DNA of 64,000 bases from Arthrinium phaeospermum (lineage: Eukaryota; Ascomycota; Sordariomycetes; Amphisphaeriales; Apiosporaceae): assembly GCA_006503535.1 (NCBI GenBank), contig QYRS01000016.1, forward strand, positions 248,001-312,000, given 5' to 3'. Of the stretch, positions 12,370 to 23,794 are shown in pieces. How positions within the stretch are numbered: position 1 is the first letter of the stretch; each line of letters starts with the position of its first letter. Under the pieces are notes generated by a model. The model saw only the letters and a program-made list of their open reading frames with translations, did no database searches and was not told where the DNA came from. The position numbers and the translations under genes were made by a program.

Positions 12370-13250
12370 TCAGAACGCCGGCCGCTGCGTTGCCCGTCGA
12401 CGCTCCCTGTTCGCCCGCACGACCCGCATCACCATCTCGCACGCGACCGCGTCCTCCCCGAGCGCGACCCGGTCCCGATTCGTCATCGGGAGCGCAGTCT
12501 CCTGGCGGACCTCCTGGTTCGAATCGCTGGATATGTACGGAAAAAACGTATGGGCCTCGTGAAGCGTGGCGTCGCGCCGCCCTCCGTGCTTCTCCCGGAC
12601 CTCTTGGCGCAGCTCCCGCGCCCGCCGCCGCCGCCACTCTTGTATCTGTTCCCGATTCATCGGCCGCCCCTCCGGGGTACTACGCGGCGGGACCCCCCGC
12701 CTCTCCTGCAGCTCGACCGGCTCGCTCTGTATGATGACGAGCTCCTCGAGCATAAGAGGCTGGTCGGACGGGTCGAGGCCGAGGCGCCCGCCGCCCAGGT
12801 CCGAGATGGCGTCGAAGAAGTCCTTCCAGGGCGATTCCCAGTAGCGACTGCCACATGGCGGCCAAGCCGGCGCGCCACCCCTCGTGCGCCGCGGCGTGCG
12901 CCAGGTCAAAGTTGATTACATAGCCCCTGTAGTCGAATTCGAGGAGGCTTCTTGCCATCTTCGCCCTCGCCTTCGCTACCCGTCGACGGATCCCCCAAAA
13001 CCCCCAGATCCATCATGAGCGATAAGCCGCGGGCATAGTGCCCGAACTTGTCTACAACGTGCGCGATCTCCCCTTGCTCCGACGGCCGGTTCGAGAAGCG
13101 AATGGTCGCGAACAGGCCCGGGGCCAAGATCTGGCGGAGACGCGTATCCACCTCGCTCAGGCGCCGGCGGTCGTCAAACGAGAGCGAGAGCGCCCCGCCA
13201 ATCTCGCGCAAAAGCTCCGTCGGCAACTTTCTTAACGTTCCGGATGCCAT
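12370..13250 (-). pseudogene. Decayed F-box protein paralogue
   Basis: The minus-strand reading starts at 13250 with MASGTLRKLPTELLREIGGA, an F-box (LPxELLxEI) that aligns with the intact neighbour at 13834-15243: same RRLSEVDTRLRQIL stretch, then RxSNRP, then LSLxMDLG. The frame ends near 12906. A second frame (from about 12958) continues with EFDYRGYVINF and GWRAGLAAMWQSL, matching the neighbour's FNDMWQSL. A third frame (12370-12840) resumes at WESPWKDFF, matching the neighbour's C-terminal PCPWTKFFKK, and runs through SEPVEL and HTFFPYIS to the end. About 180-200 residues of the middle leucine-rich region are missing, with the junction near 12835. With two frame changes and an internal deletion it is best read as a pseudogene; an unusual spliced short form is the alternative. 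The family function is substrate choice for SCF ubiquitin ligases. Confidence 0.65.
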
Positions 13251-13833
13251 ATCGCCTTCTCAGTATTGCTAAATGATTTCTTAATTGGGTTGGCTGCAGC
13301 TGATTAAGAGGCAATAGATAATAAACTGTCAAGCTACATACTTCATGACATGAAGTATTGAGTTGATCTTGACAGCTTGGGTTAACCAGTCAGTTGGCAG
13401 TGCGGGGCATATCTCTGGGCCACTTACAGCGCTGGAAATATTCACTAACAGCAGGACAATGGCACGCAACGACCACCACTTAATCAGGCTGGCAAAAAGG
13501 GGCCAGCTTCAACCATCTGAGAAAGAAAAAGGGGGTTCTCTTGTTCAATGGGTCATAATCCGGATATATATACCAGGCCACACTTTATCTTTGCAGCCGT
13601 TATCCTGTCGCATGGCGCTATGTCTTTACAGTACTGGCCCATCCCTGCTGGCATTGACGCTTACAAGGTCCCTTACAAGACTCACGCAAAAGAGTCCCTC
13701 GCACCAGCTACATTCGTCATAACCCCAACAACTCTCGTGGCGCTTCCCGTACCCCGGCGGCGCTCCCATCTATCGAAGCTCATTTATGTATACACAGGTC
13801 GGCCAGGACACAGCTCTGCCCGAGCCCAGGCCA
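13251..13833. other. Spacer between F-box copies, with a repeated block
   Basis: No gene is supported. Roughly 13400-13600 resembles 16038-16230, and a shorter part resembles 15430-15470. The shared run includes TGCGGGGCA, GGGCC, CTTACA, CTGGAAA and a distal ATATATATAC. This looks like a duplicated upstream region of the F-box genes. The ATATATATAC at about 13564-13573 could act as a TATA element. Confidence 0.45.
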
Positions 13834-15243
13834 CTAGTAGTGTCTTGCCCGAAGCACCAGGTTCGCCTCTGCAATATCCATCAATTCCTTGCACGCCGCC
13901 GCGTCTTCTCCCGCCTCGGCGCGGTCCAGGGTGATGTCCTCCATGTCGTACCACCCCCAGTTGTTGTCGCAGAGCGCGACATACGGGAAAATGACCGGGG
14001 CCGCGTTGAAGCCATCGTCGCCGCCGGGTTTGCAGGCCTGCAGCCGCTGCGCCTCGTAGACGCGGTCGCGCAAGCGCATCTCCCGTATCATCTTGTCGAC
14101 TTCGTCCCCGATCTCGTCTGTCGCGCTCACTAGCTCGATGGGCCGGGTTATCACCAGCGCGCATTGCTCGAGTACGATCTTAGATCTGGCGCCGCTGGTC
14201 AAGATCTTCTTGAAGAACTTTGTCCAGGGGCAGGGTACCTGGTCCTGACGGTACACGTGCGAAACGCAGCCATTCAGCTCGACCGTGCGCAGGCTGGACC
14301 GCCCCCGCTCCGCGATGAAGACGGCGAGGTCAGAGTCCACGAGGCAGTCCTTGACGTACAACTCCCGCAGATGCGGCATGTAGCCACCGGGCCCCGAGAG
14401 CCGGAACGGCGCCGCAAGGTCTGCCTCGTCGTCCGCGATGTCGCTGGCCCCGATGGGGTACTGGGGGTCGGCCATGAGGGCGAACCGGGTTAGAGGGGAC
14501 GACTCTCCCGCCAGGTGGCGATAGAAGTGGTGGTGCAAGTTGCCCAGGAAGCCGTGGCAATCTTCGTATGTGACGACTCCGGCCTCGAAGCTCCAAAGCC
14601 CGAGTTCGAGCGTCTCGAGGCGCCCGAGAAAGTCGGACCACTCCGGCCGCGACCAAGTAGTCGGCTCGAAGGGAGGGAGGTTCTCGATGGAGAGGCGGCG
14701 GATGTTCGGGTTCTCTGTGAGCGACTGCCACATGTCGTTGAACGCGACGAGCAACTTCTTGCGCCTCGCCCTCCACGAAACCACCCTGGCAGCATTGTGC
14801 TCGGCTGTTCCATCCTGTTCCTCCTCATAATAGGGCCCACCCATGCGGCGGCACAACCCCGATTCGAAACGGATGTTGACCGAGGTGACTTTAGGCAGGT
14901 CCTCGCCCGTCAACAGACTGCGCGTCGTTCTGGGCAACATCCAACCATAATCGTCAGCTTTGCTATATTTCAATGGCTCTGTCAGACCTCCCAGGTCCAT
15001 GACAAGAGTTAGGCTGCGGACATGATCGCTGTATTTAGTCGCGGTGTACTTGAGGGTGGCTTGGTCAATGGCGGCTTGCCAATCCGGTCTGTTGTTGATG
15101 CGGATGGCCGAAAACAGGACACGTGCTAGGATTTGGCGGAAGCGCGAGTCTACCGTGCTGAAGCGACGCAGGTCATTCAATGGGAGAAGACGAGCAATCT
15201 CACACCAAAGCTCCTCTGGTAACCGCTTCAATATTTCAGACAT
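13834..15243 (-). CDS. F-box protein, 469 aa
   Basis: A single-exon gene. I place the start at the ATG at 15243 (MSEILKRLPEELW), because it leads straight into the F-box; an in-frame upstream start (15312) would add 23 unlikely residues. Residues 1-45 form the F-box (LKRLPEELWCEIARLLPLNDLRRFSTVDSRFRQIL is the expected helix pattern), which in this family binds Skp1 to dock substrates on SCF ubiquitin ligase. The remaining roughly 400 residues carry irregular leucine-rich segments (NIRRLSIENLPPF, LETLELGLWSF, HLRELYVKDC, LRTVELNGC), consistent with an LRR-like substrate-binding surface. The substrate is unknown. A decayed tandem paralogue lies directly downstream at 12370-13250. Fungal F-box families of this type expand quickly. 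Confidence 0.75.
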   Translation of the reverse strand: MSEILKRLPEELWCEIARLLPLNDLRRFSTVDSRFRQILARVLFSAIRINNRPDWQAAIDQATLKYTATKYSDHVRSLTLVMDLGGLTEPLKYSKADDYGWMLPRTTRSLLTGEDLPKVTSVNIRFESGLCRRMGGPYYEEEQDGTAEHNAARVVSWRARRKKLLVAFNDMWQSLTENPNIRRLSIENLPPFEPTTWSRPEWSDFLGRLETLELGLWSFEAGVVTYEDCHGFLGNLHHHFYRHLAGESSPLTRFALMADPQYPIGASDIADDEADLAAPFRLSGPGGYMPHLRELYVKDCLVDSDLAVFIAERGRSSLRTVELNGCVSHVYRQDQVPCPWTKFFKKILTSGARSKIVLEQCALVITRPIELVSATDEIGDEVDKMIREMRLRDRVYEAQRLQACKPGGDDGFNAAPVIFPYVALCDNNWGWYDMEDITLDRAEAGEDAAACKELMDIAEANLVLRARHY

Positions 15244-16419
15244 ATTGCTTTCGGTTTTGGCCTTCTTGTCGCGTACAAGATCAAAAGCTGGTAAGCTCCC
15301 TTTTTTTACCAATTCAAATTACAGGCTACTTTCGAAATGGCATGGCGCCACGCGAGTAGAAAAAATAGTAATCTTATCTTTTTGTTACAGTGAGCTCTCT
15401 CTGCAGCCGTCGTAGAGCTGGTCGCGACATATGCGGGGCGGCCTGGAAAGATCCGTTCGCCAGCATGGGTATCCTGTGTGGAGTTGTCCACGACATTCGC
15501 AAATTGCATGATCGTACGTGGGAAGTGGACAGTTGGTGTACAAATGACAGAACTGGCAAATTTTTTATACTCGCGGCAGCATCTCGAAGGGTAAGCACCT
15601 CTGCGGCAATGCGCGTAAATTCTTGGTGGCGCTGGACGTCCATTCTGATAGTGGTCGGCTTGGGTTCGAGGGGGTTGGTTTAAGATTGTTTTGGTTTACG
15701 TGGTATCGTAAACGACGGCGACTATAACGATCGGTGCCACTGAAGGTAATGTAATAAGCGGCTGTGGTACGGAACGGCAGGGTAACAATGTTGTGGGCGA
15801 TACTTCCTCGGTTGCCAACCCGGGAATTCAACCTTCAACTGGCCCAAGTCAGAGTGTGGCTGTTGATGTGACAGGTGGGTGGCTCAGCCCACCAATTTTA
15901 TGAATTTCCTTAGTCAGTTGTTACAGAGCTCTAGCTGAATTTACCATCACTTTCTGGCCCAATCTCATCAAGCTAGGAGAAAGAAAAGAAGAAAAAACAC
16001 CCCCGAAATAGGATGCCACTTTATCTTTCGAGATGATCTTGTGTGCGGGGCAAACCTCGGGGCCCCTTACACGCGGGCTGGAAAGATCCATTAACCGGCA
16101 TGGATGCGCAACGACTGCGGGACGCCAGCGATTGAGCTGCCATAAAGATCGACTTGGAGTACTCAAAAATGTGTCGGGTGTCAAATGGGATATGAAGTTT
16201 GAATATATATACATATTTATCTGCTAACGTGTAGAGCCATCGTGTTATTCTAGCACGAAGAGACCAAAAGGACTGAGCAACAGCCCTGTCTATTTCGCAA
16301 TTTGCCGTCTCGACCAGCCACCTGGCTGAGAAACCCTTGGGACTCCAGAGTCGGTTCTAACGTATGAATTGCTTTTTAATACACATTAATGTCACTCTCT
16401 CGTGTGACCGTGTCGTTCT
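15244..16419. other. Intergenic with two copies of the F-box upstream repeat
   Basis: No gene is supported. Two blocks, about 15430-15470 and 16038-16230, share TGCGGGGC and CTGGAAAGATCC followed by CCAGCATGG or CCGGCATGG. They relate to the block at 13400-13600. Short frames at 15374-15831 have no recognisable motif. Confidence 0.45.
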
Positions 16420-18624
16420 TTAGAAGCTGATCAGATCTATTGGTTCATTGGTTAGCAAATATACTCTTAAATATGATCAGGCGTCACATAAGGGAAGGGA
16501 CATTGGGCAGGAAATGGGGGCCTGTGTGTTAAGAGTGAATGGAATAAATGCAGCCTTCTTACCTCGCCCAAACAACCCCCTCTTCATCCAATCCATCGCC
16601 ATCAGCACCCGCGTCCGCGTCCCCACGCTCTGCGCAAAGTACACGCCCCGCCAGGCGTACACGGCCCACAGCCCGCCCGTCACGCCCCAGCCGCCGCCCA
16701 GGTCGAACACGGCCGAGTTGCCCACGTACGCCAGGCTGCCCAGGTGGTGGTACTCGAACGCCTTGTAGCAGGCCGCGTCCACGTCGCCGTCCCGGATGTC
16801 GTTAGCCGTGAGCCCGGGCGCGCTGCGCGCCATGTGGTTGAACTTCTTGCCCAGGTAGACGCCCTGCTGGTTGGCCCGCTGCGCGGTGGCAGGAAGAGAG
16901 GTCAGCTTGGAGTCGATTTCGCCCAGCAGCTCGCGCAGCTCGCCAAAGTCAAGCGTGCCCGATTGGTCCTTATCGAAATCGTTGAACAGCTTGTCCAGGC
17001 GGCGGAGGTGGGCCACGGCTTGGGGGAACTTCTTGCGCACGTCCGAGGCCAGGTTGCGCCAGTCGGCGAAGCTGAGCTCGAGGGTCTCGGGGTCCTTGCC
17101 ATGCTTGAAAGCCAGGCCGCGCAGGAAGGAGACGATGTTGTCGGCAACGTTGTTTTGAACGGTAGAACAGTCGCCGATACAGTAGACGTCACCTAGAGGG
17201 GTACCGTTCAGACGCAGGTGGGTGTCAGTCTCCAGGGCATGGCGGTTGGTCTGTACATGGCCAAGCTGATTAGCAATGCGCTTGCAAAATTCAGCCTGTG
17301 CGACACCGGTGGACCAAAGGCAGAAGCCCATGGGGAGCTCCTTGGTGACAGTCTTTCCGTCCTCGCCTTTTTGGGTGAAGATGATCTTGTCGCTCTTGAC
17401 TTCTTGGACGCGCGAGTTGGTAAGAACATCAACCTGGTCGCGAGCAAATCGATCTTCGGCGTATTTGGAAAGCGCCTCATCGTAGGTGTTCAGAATATGA
17501 CCACGGCTTTGAATGATGTGGACAGAAATCTCGTTGCGTAGCAGCTTGGGGAAACGCTTGGTCAAGTCTTCGTTCAGCAGGTCGAACAACTCGGCGGCAA
17601 ATTCCACACCCGTGGGACCACCGCCGCTGACCACGAAAGAGAGAAGGCGTTTCCGCTCGCTATCGGACGTGGTGGGCAGGCAAGCAAGCTCCAGGTTCTG
17701 CATGACTTGGTTGCGGATCTTACGGGCATCGTTGATGTCCTTGAGGAAGAAGCAGTTCTCCAAGCCCTTGACGCCGTGGGGGTTCGTGGTCGAGCCAACG
17801 GCGACGACCAGCTTATCGTAAGGAACGTAGAAGCGGATTTCTTTGCCGTGCGCATCGGTCTGGGATACCTCGACGAGTTTGTGCGAGAAGTCGACGTCTT
17901 CGGCATTGGCGCGCAGATAGTGGCCGCTAATACGGGCCAGGATCCGGCGTAATGGTTCCACCAGACTTCGCATCTCGAGGGTTCCAACCGTCACAGAGGG
18001 CAGCATGGGCGTAAACAGGAAGTAGTTCTTGGGGCTAATAACAGTAACATGGTAATCGTCGGGGTTCAGTTCCTTGAGCAGAGCAACGCTGCCCCAACCG
18101 CCACCCAGGATAACCAGTCTCGGCTTGTCTTTGACGGATCGTTTCTCTTCGGTGTCGTCGTCGTCAATCAGCATATCGGCAATGGGCAGGTTCTTGGGGC
18201 CGCCGCGTTTAGGTCGGAGGGCCAATTCGGACACGCTGCATTCGGCGGCTTCGGAGGATTCTTTGTAGGTAGAGGCATCATAGAGGAAAAAGGCGGCACC
18301 GAGGAGACCGATGAAACCGACTCCCGTGCCGACGAGAGCGGCAGAGCGGTACATGAAGTTGAGGACGAAGGATCGGCGTTGGGGCAAGGGTCGGCCGGAC
18401 AGAGGTCGCGTCGTGGTCTTGGGCGGGAAGAGCCATTGCGATTGATTGTCGGGCTTGGCTTCGGGAGAAGGGGGCTTCGAAGGGAGGCGGAATTGGCGAG
18501 TCTGGGTGAAGCAGATGTTCTGCTTCAGCATTGACTGCGCGATGCGACATGTTGGAGGGGCATTCGAGGTGGCGTGCCGGCCAGCGCGCAAGACGCTGGC
18601 CAGGCCAGGCACTGCTGTCGACAT
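16420..18624 (-). CDS. nde1: External alternative NADH:ubiquinone oxidoreductase with EF-hand
   Basis: A type II NADH dehydrogenase that passes electrons from NADH to ubiquinone without pumping protons, bound to the inner mitochondrial membrane. Exons run 18624-16563 and 16436-16420; the 126-nt intron (GTAAGA...CAATAG) restores the usual GLFGRDLI-type C-terminus. The unspliced frame would add an unrelated tail. The product is 692 aa. The N-terminus is Arg-rich without acids (mitochondrial import). A hydrophobic segment follows at residues 95-114. The FAD-binding GGGWGS lies at 174-179 and the NADH-binding GGGPTGVE at 334-341. An EF-hand loop, DKDQSGTLDFGE, lies at 551-562. In Neurospora the EF-hand form is the Ca2+-dependent NDE1 facing the intermembrane space, so I use that symbol; orientation and Ca2+ control are inferred from the family. 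I chose the start at 18624 because upstream in-frame residues lack a targeting pattern. Confidence 0.9.
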
Positions 18625-20454
18625 GGGAATCTGCAAGGCCAAACAAAGGGCAATTGGACAGACAGAACGAGTGGACGGGGGGTGTCGCTTAAAGCAGACG
18701 GAAGAGCATGACCAACGAACAATCAATTGGCAAAAAAGAAGATGATCTGCGGTGTTTTCTGTTGCAGTTATTTCACAGGAACAGAACAAATGCCAGGTAA
18801 ACTGTCGAGATCCAGATCTCTCGTCCGTGGCTGCCGCAGCGGGCGGACCAGGGCCCAAAAGCTTGGTTCCAATGCGTCATAGCCCGAAACTAGCAGCTAC
18901 AGGTACCCCTGCTCCGACCTGACGTATTTTGGCAGTAGTTGATTCTCATGGATCCAAGTTCGCCCTCATCGCTTTTACCAATCTCTGGAACGAAAGAACA
19001 TCATTAAAACACGATATATTAACAGGAGCCTGTACGATATGCTCAATAAAAATGTATTCACATGCGAAAACAAACATGCATCTTGTCAGATGGACAAATT
19101 AGTCCTGCCCTGGCTTGTTAGTCTCAGCCCCCCACCCACACAATTGACTGACGGGACTTGCGGGCCCGAAGCTTATCGCCCCTTATCTGATCATCTCATC
19201 TGGACAATCGTCATTGCAAGACCCCGTCCATTGTTACCCTATGCCGTACACAGGCTACAACATCTTATGGACCACCACTGATCTCCAAGTATACGATTCG
19301 TAAAGATCAGTAGGCTCCATCCAGTATGGGGACTTAATATCGTCCAGGGGTTCGAGATCAATCCAAATATGGCAAGTCTTTGGCGGATAACTACTGACGC
19401 CACGGTGCTGAGTCGATGATACCGATTGCAACCTACCGAGTATACACGCAAATGAGTACACCTCCATACAATGAATGTTTTGCATAATGAGTAGTAAGGG
19501 AATCACTGACGTGGCACATAGAGACACTAACAATTCTACCCCTTAAAACATGTTGAAATCACCCCAATTAGACACCGACACAACATGCCATTTGTGAGCT
19601 CTGTAAAAGTCGCATCTCCTCCCCTTTTTGCCAACCAAGAAGCTAAACATAACCTTTCTTCTACTCCCCCGGCCGCAAAGCAGCCTCCGAAACAATGAGC
19701 CACTACCGTACCGAGTAAACTGCTCGAGAAGTACAAGAAACTTGTTCCCTCGTTTACATGAGCCTAAGAATATGTAAAAGGGGACATGCAACCACATGGA
19801 CACAGATGGACTGGCAAATCTCTGTTCGTTTCCGAGGGGGGAAATCCAAGCAAAAAAAAAAACCCCTGGAGCCGAGGAAACCACGCCCCTACATCCCCCG
19901 GGTCAATCGCGTAGTGCTTACCCAGGCCCCGGCCCTCAGTACTTTCTCATTGCTTGATTCTCACCCATATCCTACAGCCGAGAGACGCAGTTCATCGCCC
20001 ACGACCGGGACAGTGACAGCAAGACGGTTTTGCTAGCACCGCCAAGGCGGGTTAGTCTTACGACGTATCAGATGCTGAGATAGTCAGCTGGGAAGTGTGC
20101 CGCCCTTGTTTCCATTGTTGCGAGTCTCGCTTCAGCTTACGCCGATCAACAGTTATTCGTGGAAACTCCTCCACCTGGCGCTTTCAGTCTGCATATGGGC
20201 CGTCTAGAGACAGCCCGGCTACCAGGTAAGGATGATGGAAGATGCTAAGCATGGCGTTGTCGTTCATCCCGCGTTATCCCGTCCCGTAGTCGTTCGTCAT
20301 GTATCCTGGGCCTGCATGTAGTGAAATATTTGGTTGTGGCAGGCCACGGCATGACAGTCACCGTCAGATCAACACCAAAAACGTCTTTGCGAGCTACCGA
20401 CTGTGTAAATCATAAACTAGACACGACCACTCAAAGGCGATGGAGGACAGACGC
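18625..20454. other. Intergenic, 1.8 kb, nothing recognised
   Basis: It contains the promoter of the NADH dehydrogenase gene (right side of the gene) and the 3' flank of the SDR gene. Frames of 60-113 codons lack motifs. I found no tRNA or repeat. Confidence 0.5.
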
Positions 20455-21599
20455 TCATACTATCTGCTGATCCTTCATGGATTCCAAGACCCCAATAGCA
20501 TTTGCAAAACTAAGTTCCGCCATAGTCTCATCCCACAGCGCATCCGCAATACCCTCTGCCTCGTCGGTGTACATCAAATCCGCATACCTAAAAGACAGTC
20601 GTCCGGTCATTAGTCACCAACTCTCGTGAAACACGTACTCAAACTGGACAAACAAAGGCCAAGTACTTACGGCGCCACCTTGCAGTTCATAACATAAGAC
20701 CCATGACTCCCCCCCGGCTGCCTTACCGCCGCATCAAAGTAAGTAGCCGCCCCCCGCTCCAGCGGCCGCCCGCAGACCCACAGCAGCATCCGGACCACGA
20801 ACCGCGGGACCGCCGGCAGCGCGCGGAACAGGCCCGTCCCCCGGACCCAGCCGGGCTCCAGCTGGACGAGGACCACGTCGCGCGCGTCGACGTAGCGCGC
20901 CGCGATGCGCTCGAACGCCATCTGGCACAGCAGCTTGGAGACGGGGTAGCGGTCGTTGGGGTCCCACGGCGCCGCAGCGGTGACCTCGTCGAACGAGGGC
21001 AGCAGCGGGCGCTGGTGCTTGTTGGGGAACTTGGCGTTGCGCGCCGTGATGCTGCCGAGGGTGATGAGGCGCGGGGCTCGATCGGTTCCTGGAGGTCGTT
21101 TGGCCTTTAGGACGGGGAGCAGCAATATGCCCAGTAGGACGGTGCTGAGGTAGTTGACCTGCACGGTGGACTCGTGACCCGTCTCCAATACGACATGGTC
21201 GGCGGGCGCGATGCCGGCGTTGAGGATGGCGAAGTCGATGCGCGGGAGTTCGGTCTCGCAGCGCCGGACGAAGGACTGGATGGACGGGTAGCTCTCCATG
21301 TCATTTTCCCAGACATCGATACTGGCGTCGGGGTTGACGTGCTGGAGCTGGGCTGCTGCATTCTCGCCTCGTTTGGTCGAACGCACGCCCATGACAAGGC
21401 GGGACAGCCCGGCGCCGAGCATCTGTTTGGCGGACTCGAAGCCCATCCCGCTATTGGCGCCTGTGATGATGGCTACCTGGCCCTTTAAGCATTCGTCCTG
21501 GGGAGGCAACGGGATCGTCGTCCTGAACTGGTTCTCCCAAAACATGGAACCGAAGCTCCGGGGGTTCGGGCCCAGCGCCCTGGAGGCAGTCACTGTCAT
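20455..21599 (-). CDS. Short-chain dehydrogenase/reductase
   Basis: An SDR-family NAD(P)-dependent oxidoreductase. Exons run 21599-20671 and 20587-20455; an 83-nt intron (GTAAGT...TTTTAG) is followed by 44 codons ending in EDQQIV-like KDQQIV, which makes the C-terminus. The start at 21599 (MTVTASRALG) is preferred over an in-frame upstream start within the leader. Motifs: TGANSGMG near residue 48 (nucleotide binding), LNAGI near 125 (the NAG element), a Ser in GSITARNA, then YPVSK (YxxxK catalytic pair), and PGWVRGTG after it. The layout matches retinol-dehydrogenase/WW-oxidoreductase-like classical SDRs of fungal metabolism. The substrate is unknown. It is the left member of an SDR-regulator-SDR group with the Zn2Cys6 gene at 22046-23794. 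Confidence 0.85.
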
Positions 21600-22045
21600 G
21601 GCAGGTTGAACTGAAGAGGAGGGTAGATGTTTTGGGGAGTAAACAAAACGAAAAGACCGGTTGAATGAGATCTGAAAGCGACACCCCAATCTTATATGCC
21701 TGAAAGGTCGGCCAAGGACTAGGGCCCCCCTAGCCTACTGGCCCATGTCCCCGCGGCTTCAGGCCTTGGACCCGAGCCTTAAGTCCGTGTATATACGACG
21801 TCCAATCCCGAGGCAGCGTATGATGCATGGGTTTCCGAAGACGAAAAGGCGGCTTTTCCATTTTGGGTCGAGGACGGTTTTTCTACTGGGGGTTCTTAAT
21901 GATCAGTATTTATGTTCATATCACCTCTAGCTCTGACAAACGTTTCCCCTTCTATGCCAAGATAGACTAGGCCAAAAGCTTGGTAAGAAGAGCCATACCT
22001 ACTGTAACTAGGTATTCACAGACTATGTGACTGTATACCTGATTT
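21600..22045. other. Promoter region of the SDR gene
   Basis: 446 nt between the SDR start and the end of the Zn2Cys6 gene, both on the minus strand. No motif I can name. Confidence 0.4.
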
Positions 22046-23794
22046 CTATGCAGCAAACGCGTAACTGCCCAGCATCGCATACACATGCCAATAGTTCGTC
22101 TCGGGGGCATCGCGCAAGGTGTTTGCCACGAGCCTAGCCATGTACAACCCACCACTCTCCGCCATGTATTCCATGGAAATGATGATCCATTCTCGAAGCT
22201 CCGGGCGGGCGGTCATCTGTCCCGCCAAATACAACGGACTGAGCAGCGTGAAGCATTGCAGCGACTGCAGGGGGCCAAAAGGGACCACATTCTCCTGTCT
22301 GGCCATGGCCCACGTAAACTGCGGCACCGAAGCAACGATATCATCACAGATCGGCTCAATGGAAAGGTCTATCCTAGTAGGGCGGTGTTGATCCCGCTTT
22401 TCTGTACCAGCATACCCCATCGCAAGCTTTGCCAGGAGTAGACGCATTGACCGGACCACGTTGCGCACCTGGGTCACAAAGTGATCCGCATACAGGTCAA
22501 AGTAGCCGCCGTATACCATTGGGTACCCGCTGCTGGTGATGACTCGTTCGTAGTGCCATGACGGCGGGAGTGCTTGCTCCATCTCGACGAACTGCCGGTC
22601 TAGATCTTGCGCACGACTACACACCTGGTCAGGTGCCAGACTTCTTTGATTCACGTCTGCCGTGAGGTTGACCACACCGACTACCACACCCGTGACGGCA
22701 AACTTCGGATCCAGCCGCAAGGTGGGGGCGCCTCTGGCCTGGCCTGCTTCTGATCCGTCTGTTGCAGTCATCAAAAAGTACGGCGCAAGCCCAGAACGTA
22801 GCTGCTGGAGCTCATGGGGTACATGGACCCCCGCGGCGCCGCAGCTGACGACCATAGTCATTGCCAGCCGAGCGGCCAAACGGCGCTTGACGGGAGATTC
22901 CAAGCCGTCGTGCTCAAGACCGCTGGCGCGAAGTAGACTAAGCGCTCCCCGGACATGACTCATCCAAGATTCTACGTGGATGCGCGGAGACACCGCCGCT
23001 CCTGGACGTTGAATCCCAGTCACCGCAAGCTTCTCGTACAAGTCGAGGAGGAGCACTGCCTGCAAAGTCTCATCCCCGTAAGTCTGGCGGCAGTAATCTT
23101 TGACATTCCCGCTACATCCGTCGGATAAGAACGGGCTTCCAGCACGCAAGGCGCTATTCATGCGCTTTGTGGCCACTACGTACGAAGCAGTCGCTAGTCG
23201 CGTCAGGTTACCGTTTTGACGGGAAGAAGACGTGGCCTGTTCCGCGTATCCCGGTGCTTGGTAGTGTCTTGTCAGGAACAAAAACGCCGCGGCATCGACG
23301 GCAGCAGAGAGCGGGCTGTCAGGGGCCGTGGCTTGATACAGCGCAGCGAGCGCCCCATGGCTTCGGGAGAACCCAAAGACATAGTGCGAGAAGAAGGCGG
23401 TCCGGGCGCGGACCTCGAGCGCAGGGGATAAGGGGCTGGGTACGGCGGCGAACGCAGGAGTAGAGGAAGCGTATGATGACCAATCGGGAATCGGCTGAAA
23501 GGGGTGGTGGTATGTGGTTTGGCGCGTCGCGAGATCGGAAGCTCGAACCAGTTGGGCCCCCTGAACTTTCTGTTTAGTGGAAACGGTCTGGTCCAGGATA
23601 ATCAGCTCCTTGGGGTCGCGGCGGCCGAAACACTTGATGCCCGCCCGAGAGCATTGGCCGCACACATCATGCTGCAGGTCGCACTTTTTGACGCGTATTA
23701 GATGAGAAAGAATCGGGAGGGTGTCGCGGCTTACCCGGAGTTTACGCTTTTTGCAAGGCCGACAATCGAGCGATGGTTTGCCCCGATTGACCAT
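22046..23794 (-). CDS. Zn2Cys6 transcription factor
   Basis: A nuclear DNA-binding regulator. Exons run 23794-23735 and 23683-22046, with a 51-nt intron (GTAAGC...AAAAAG) inside the zinc cluster. The intron has no stop and is a multiple of three, so the raw frame reads through it and breaks the cluster spacing. When removed, the cluster becomes CRPCKKRKLRCDLQHDVCGQC followed by SRAGIKC: Cys-X2-Cys-X6-Cys-X6-Cys-X2-Cys-X6-Cys, exactly the binuclear pattern. The start is at MVNRGKPSLDC. The remaining roughly 500 residues, with RARTAFFSHYVFGFSR and long helices, resemble the fungal-specific regulatory domain often called Fungal_trans_2. It is flanked by SDR genes (20455-21599, same strand; 24224-25162, divergent), which may be its targets; that is inference. 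The length is near 565 aa. Confidence 0.85.
   Translation of the reverse strand: MVNRGKPSLDCRPCKKRKLRVSRDTLPILSHLIRVKKCDLQHDVCGQCSRAGIKCFGRRDPKELIILDQTVSTKQKVQGAQLVRASDLATRQTTYHHPFQPIPDWSSYASSTPAFAAVPSPLSPALEVRARTAFFSHYVFGFSRSHGALAALYQATAPDSPLSAAVDAAAFLFLTRHYQAPGYAEQATSSSRQNGNLTRLATASYVVATKRMNSALRAGSPFLSDGCSGNVKDYCRQTYGDETLQAVLLLDLYEKLAVTGIQRPGAAVSPRIHVESWMSHVRGALSLLRASGLEHDGLESPVKRRLAARLAMTMVVSCGAAGVHVPHELQQLRSGLAPYFLMTATDGSEAGQARGAPTLRLDPKFAVTGVVVGVVNLTADVNQRSLAPDQVCSRAQDLDRQFVEMEQALPPSWHYERVITSSGYPMVYGGYFDLYADHFVTQVRNVVRSMRLLLAKLAMGYAGTEKRDQHRPTRIDLSIEPICDDIVASVPQFTWAMARQENVVPFGPLQSLQCFTLLSPLYLAGQMTARPELREWIIISMEYMAESGGLYMARLVANTLRDAPETNYWHVYAMLGSYAFAA

Noticed and set aside
12292..12915. 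207-codon plus-strand frame rich in Pro/Arg
   Set aside because: Antisense of the decayed F-box copy; composition reflects codon bias of the other strand.
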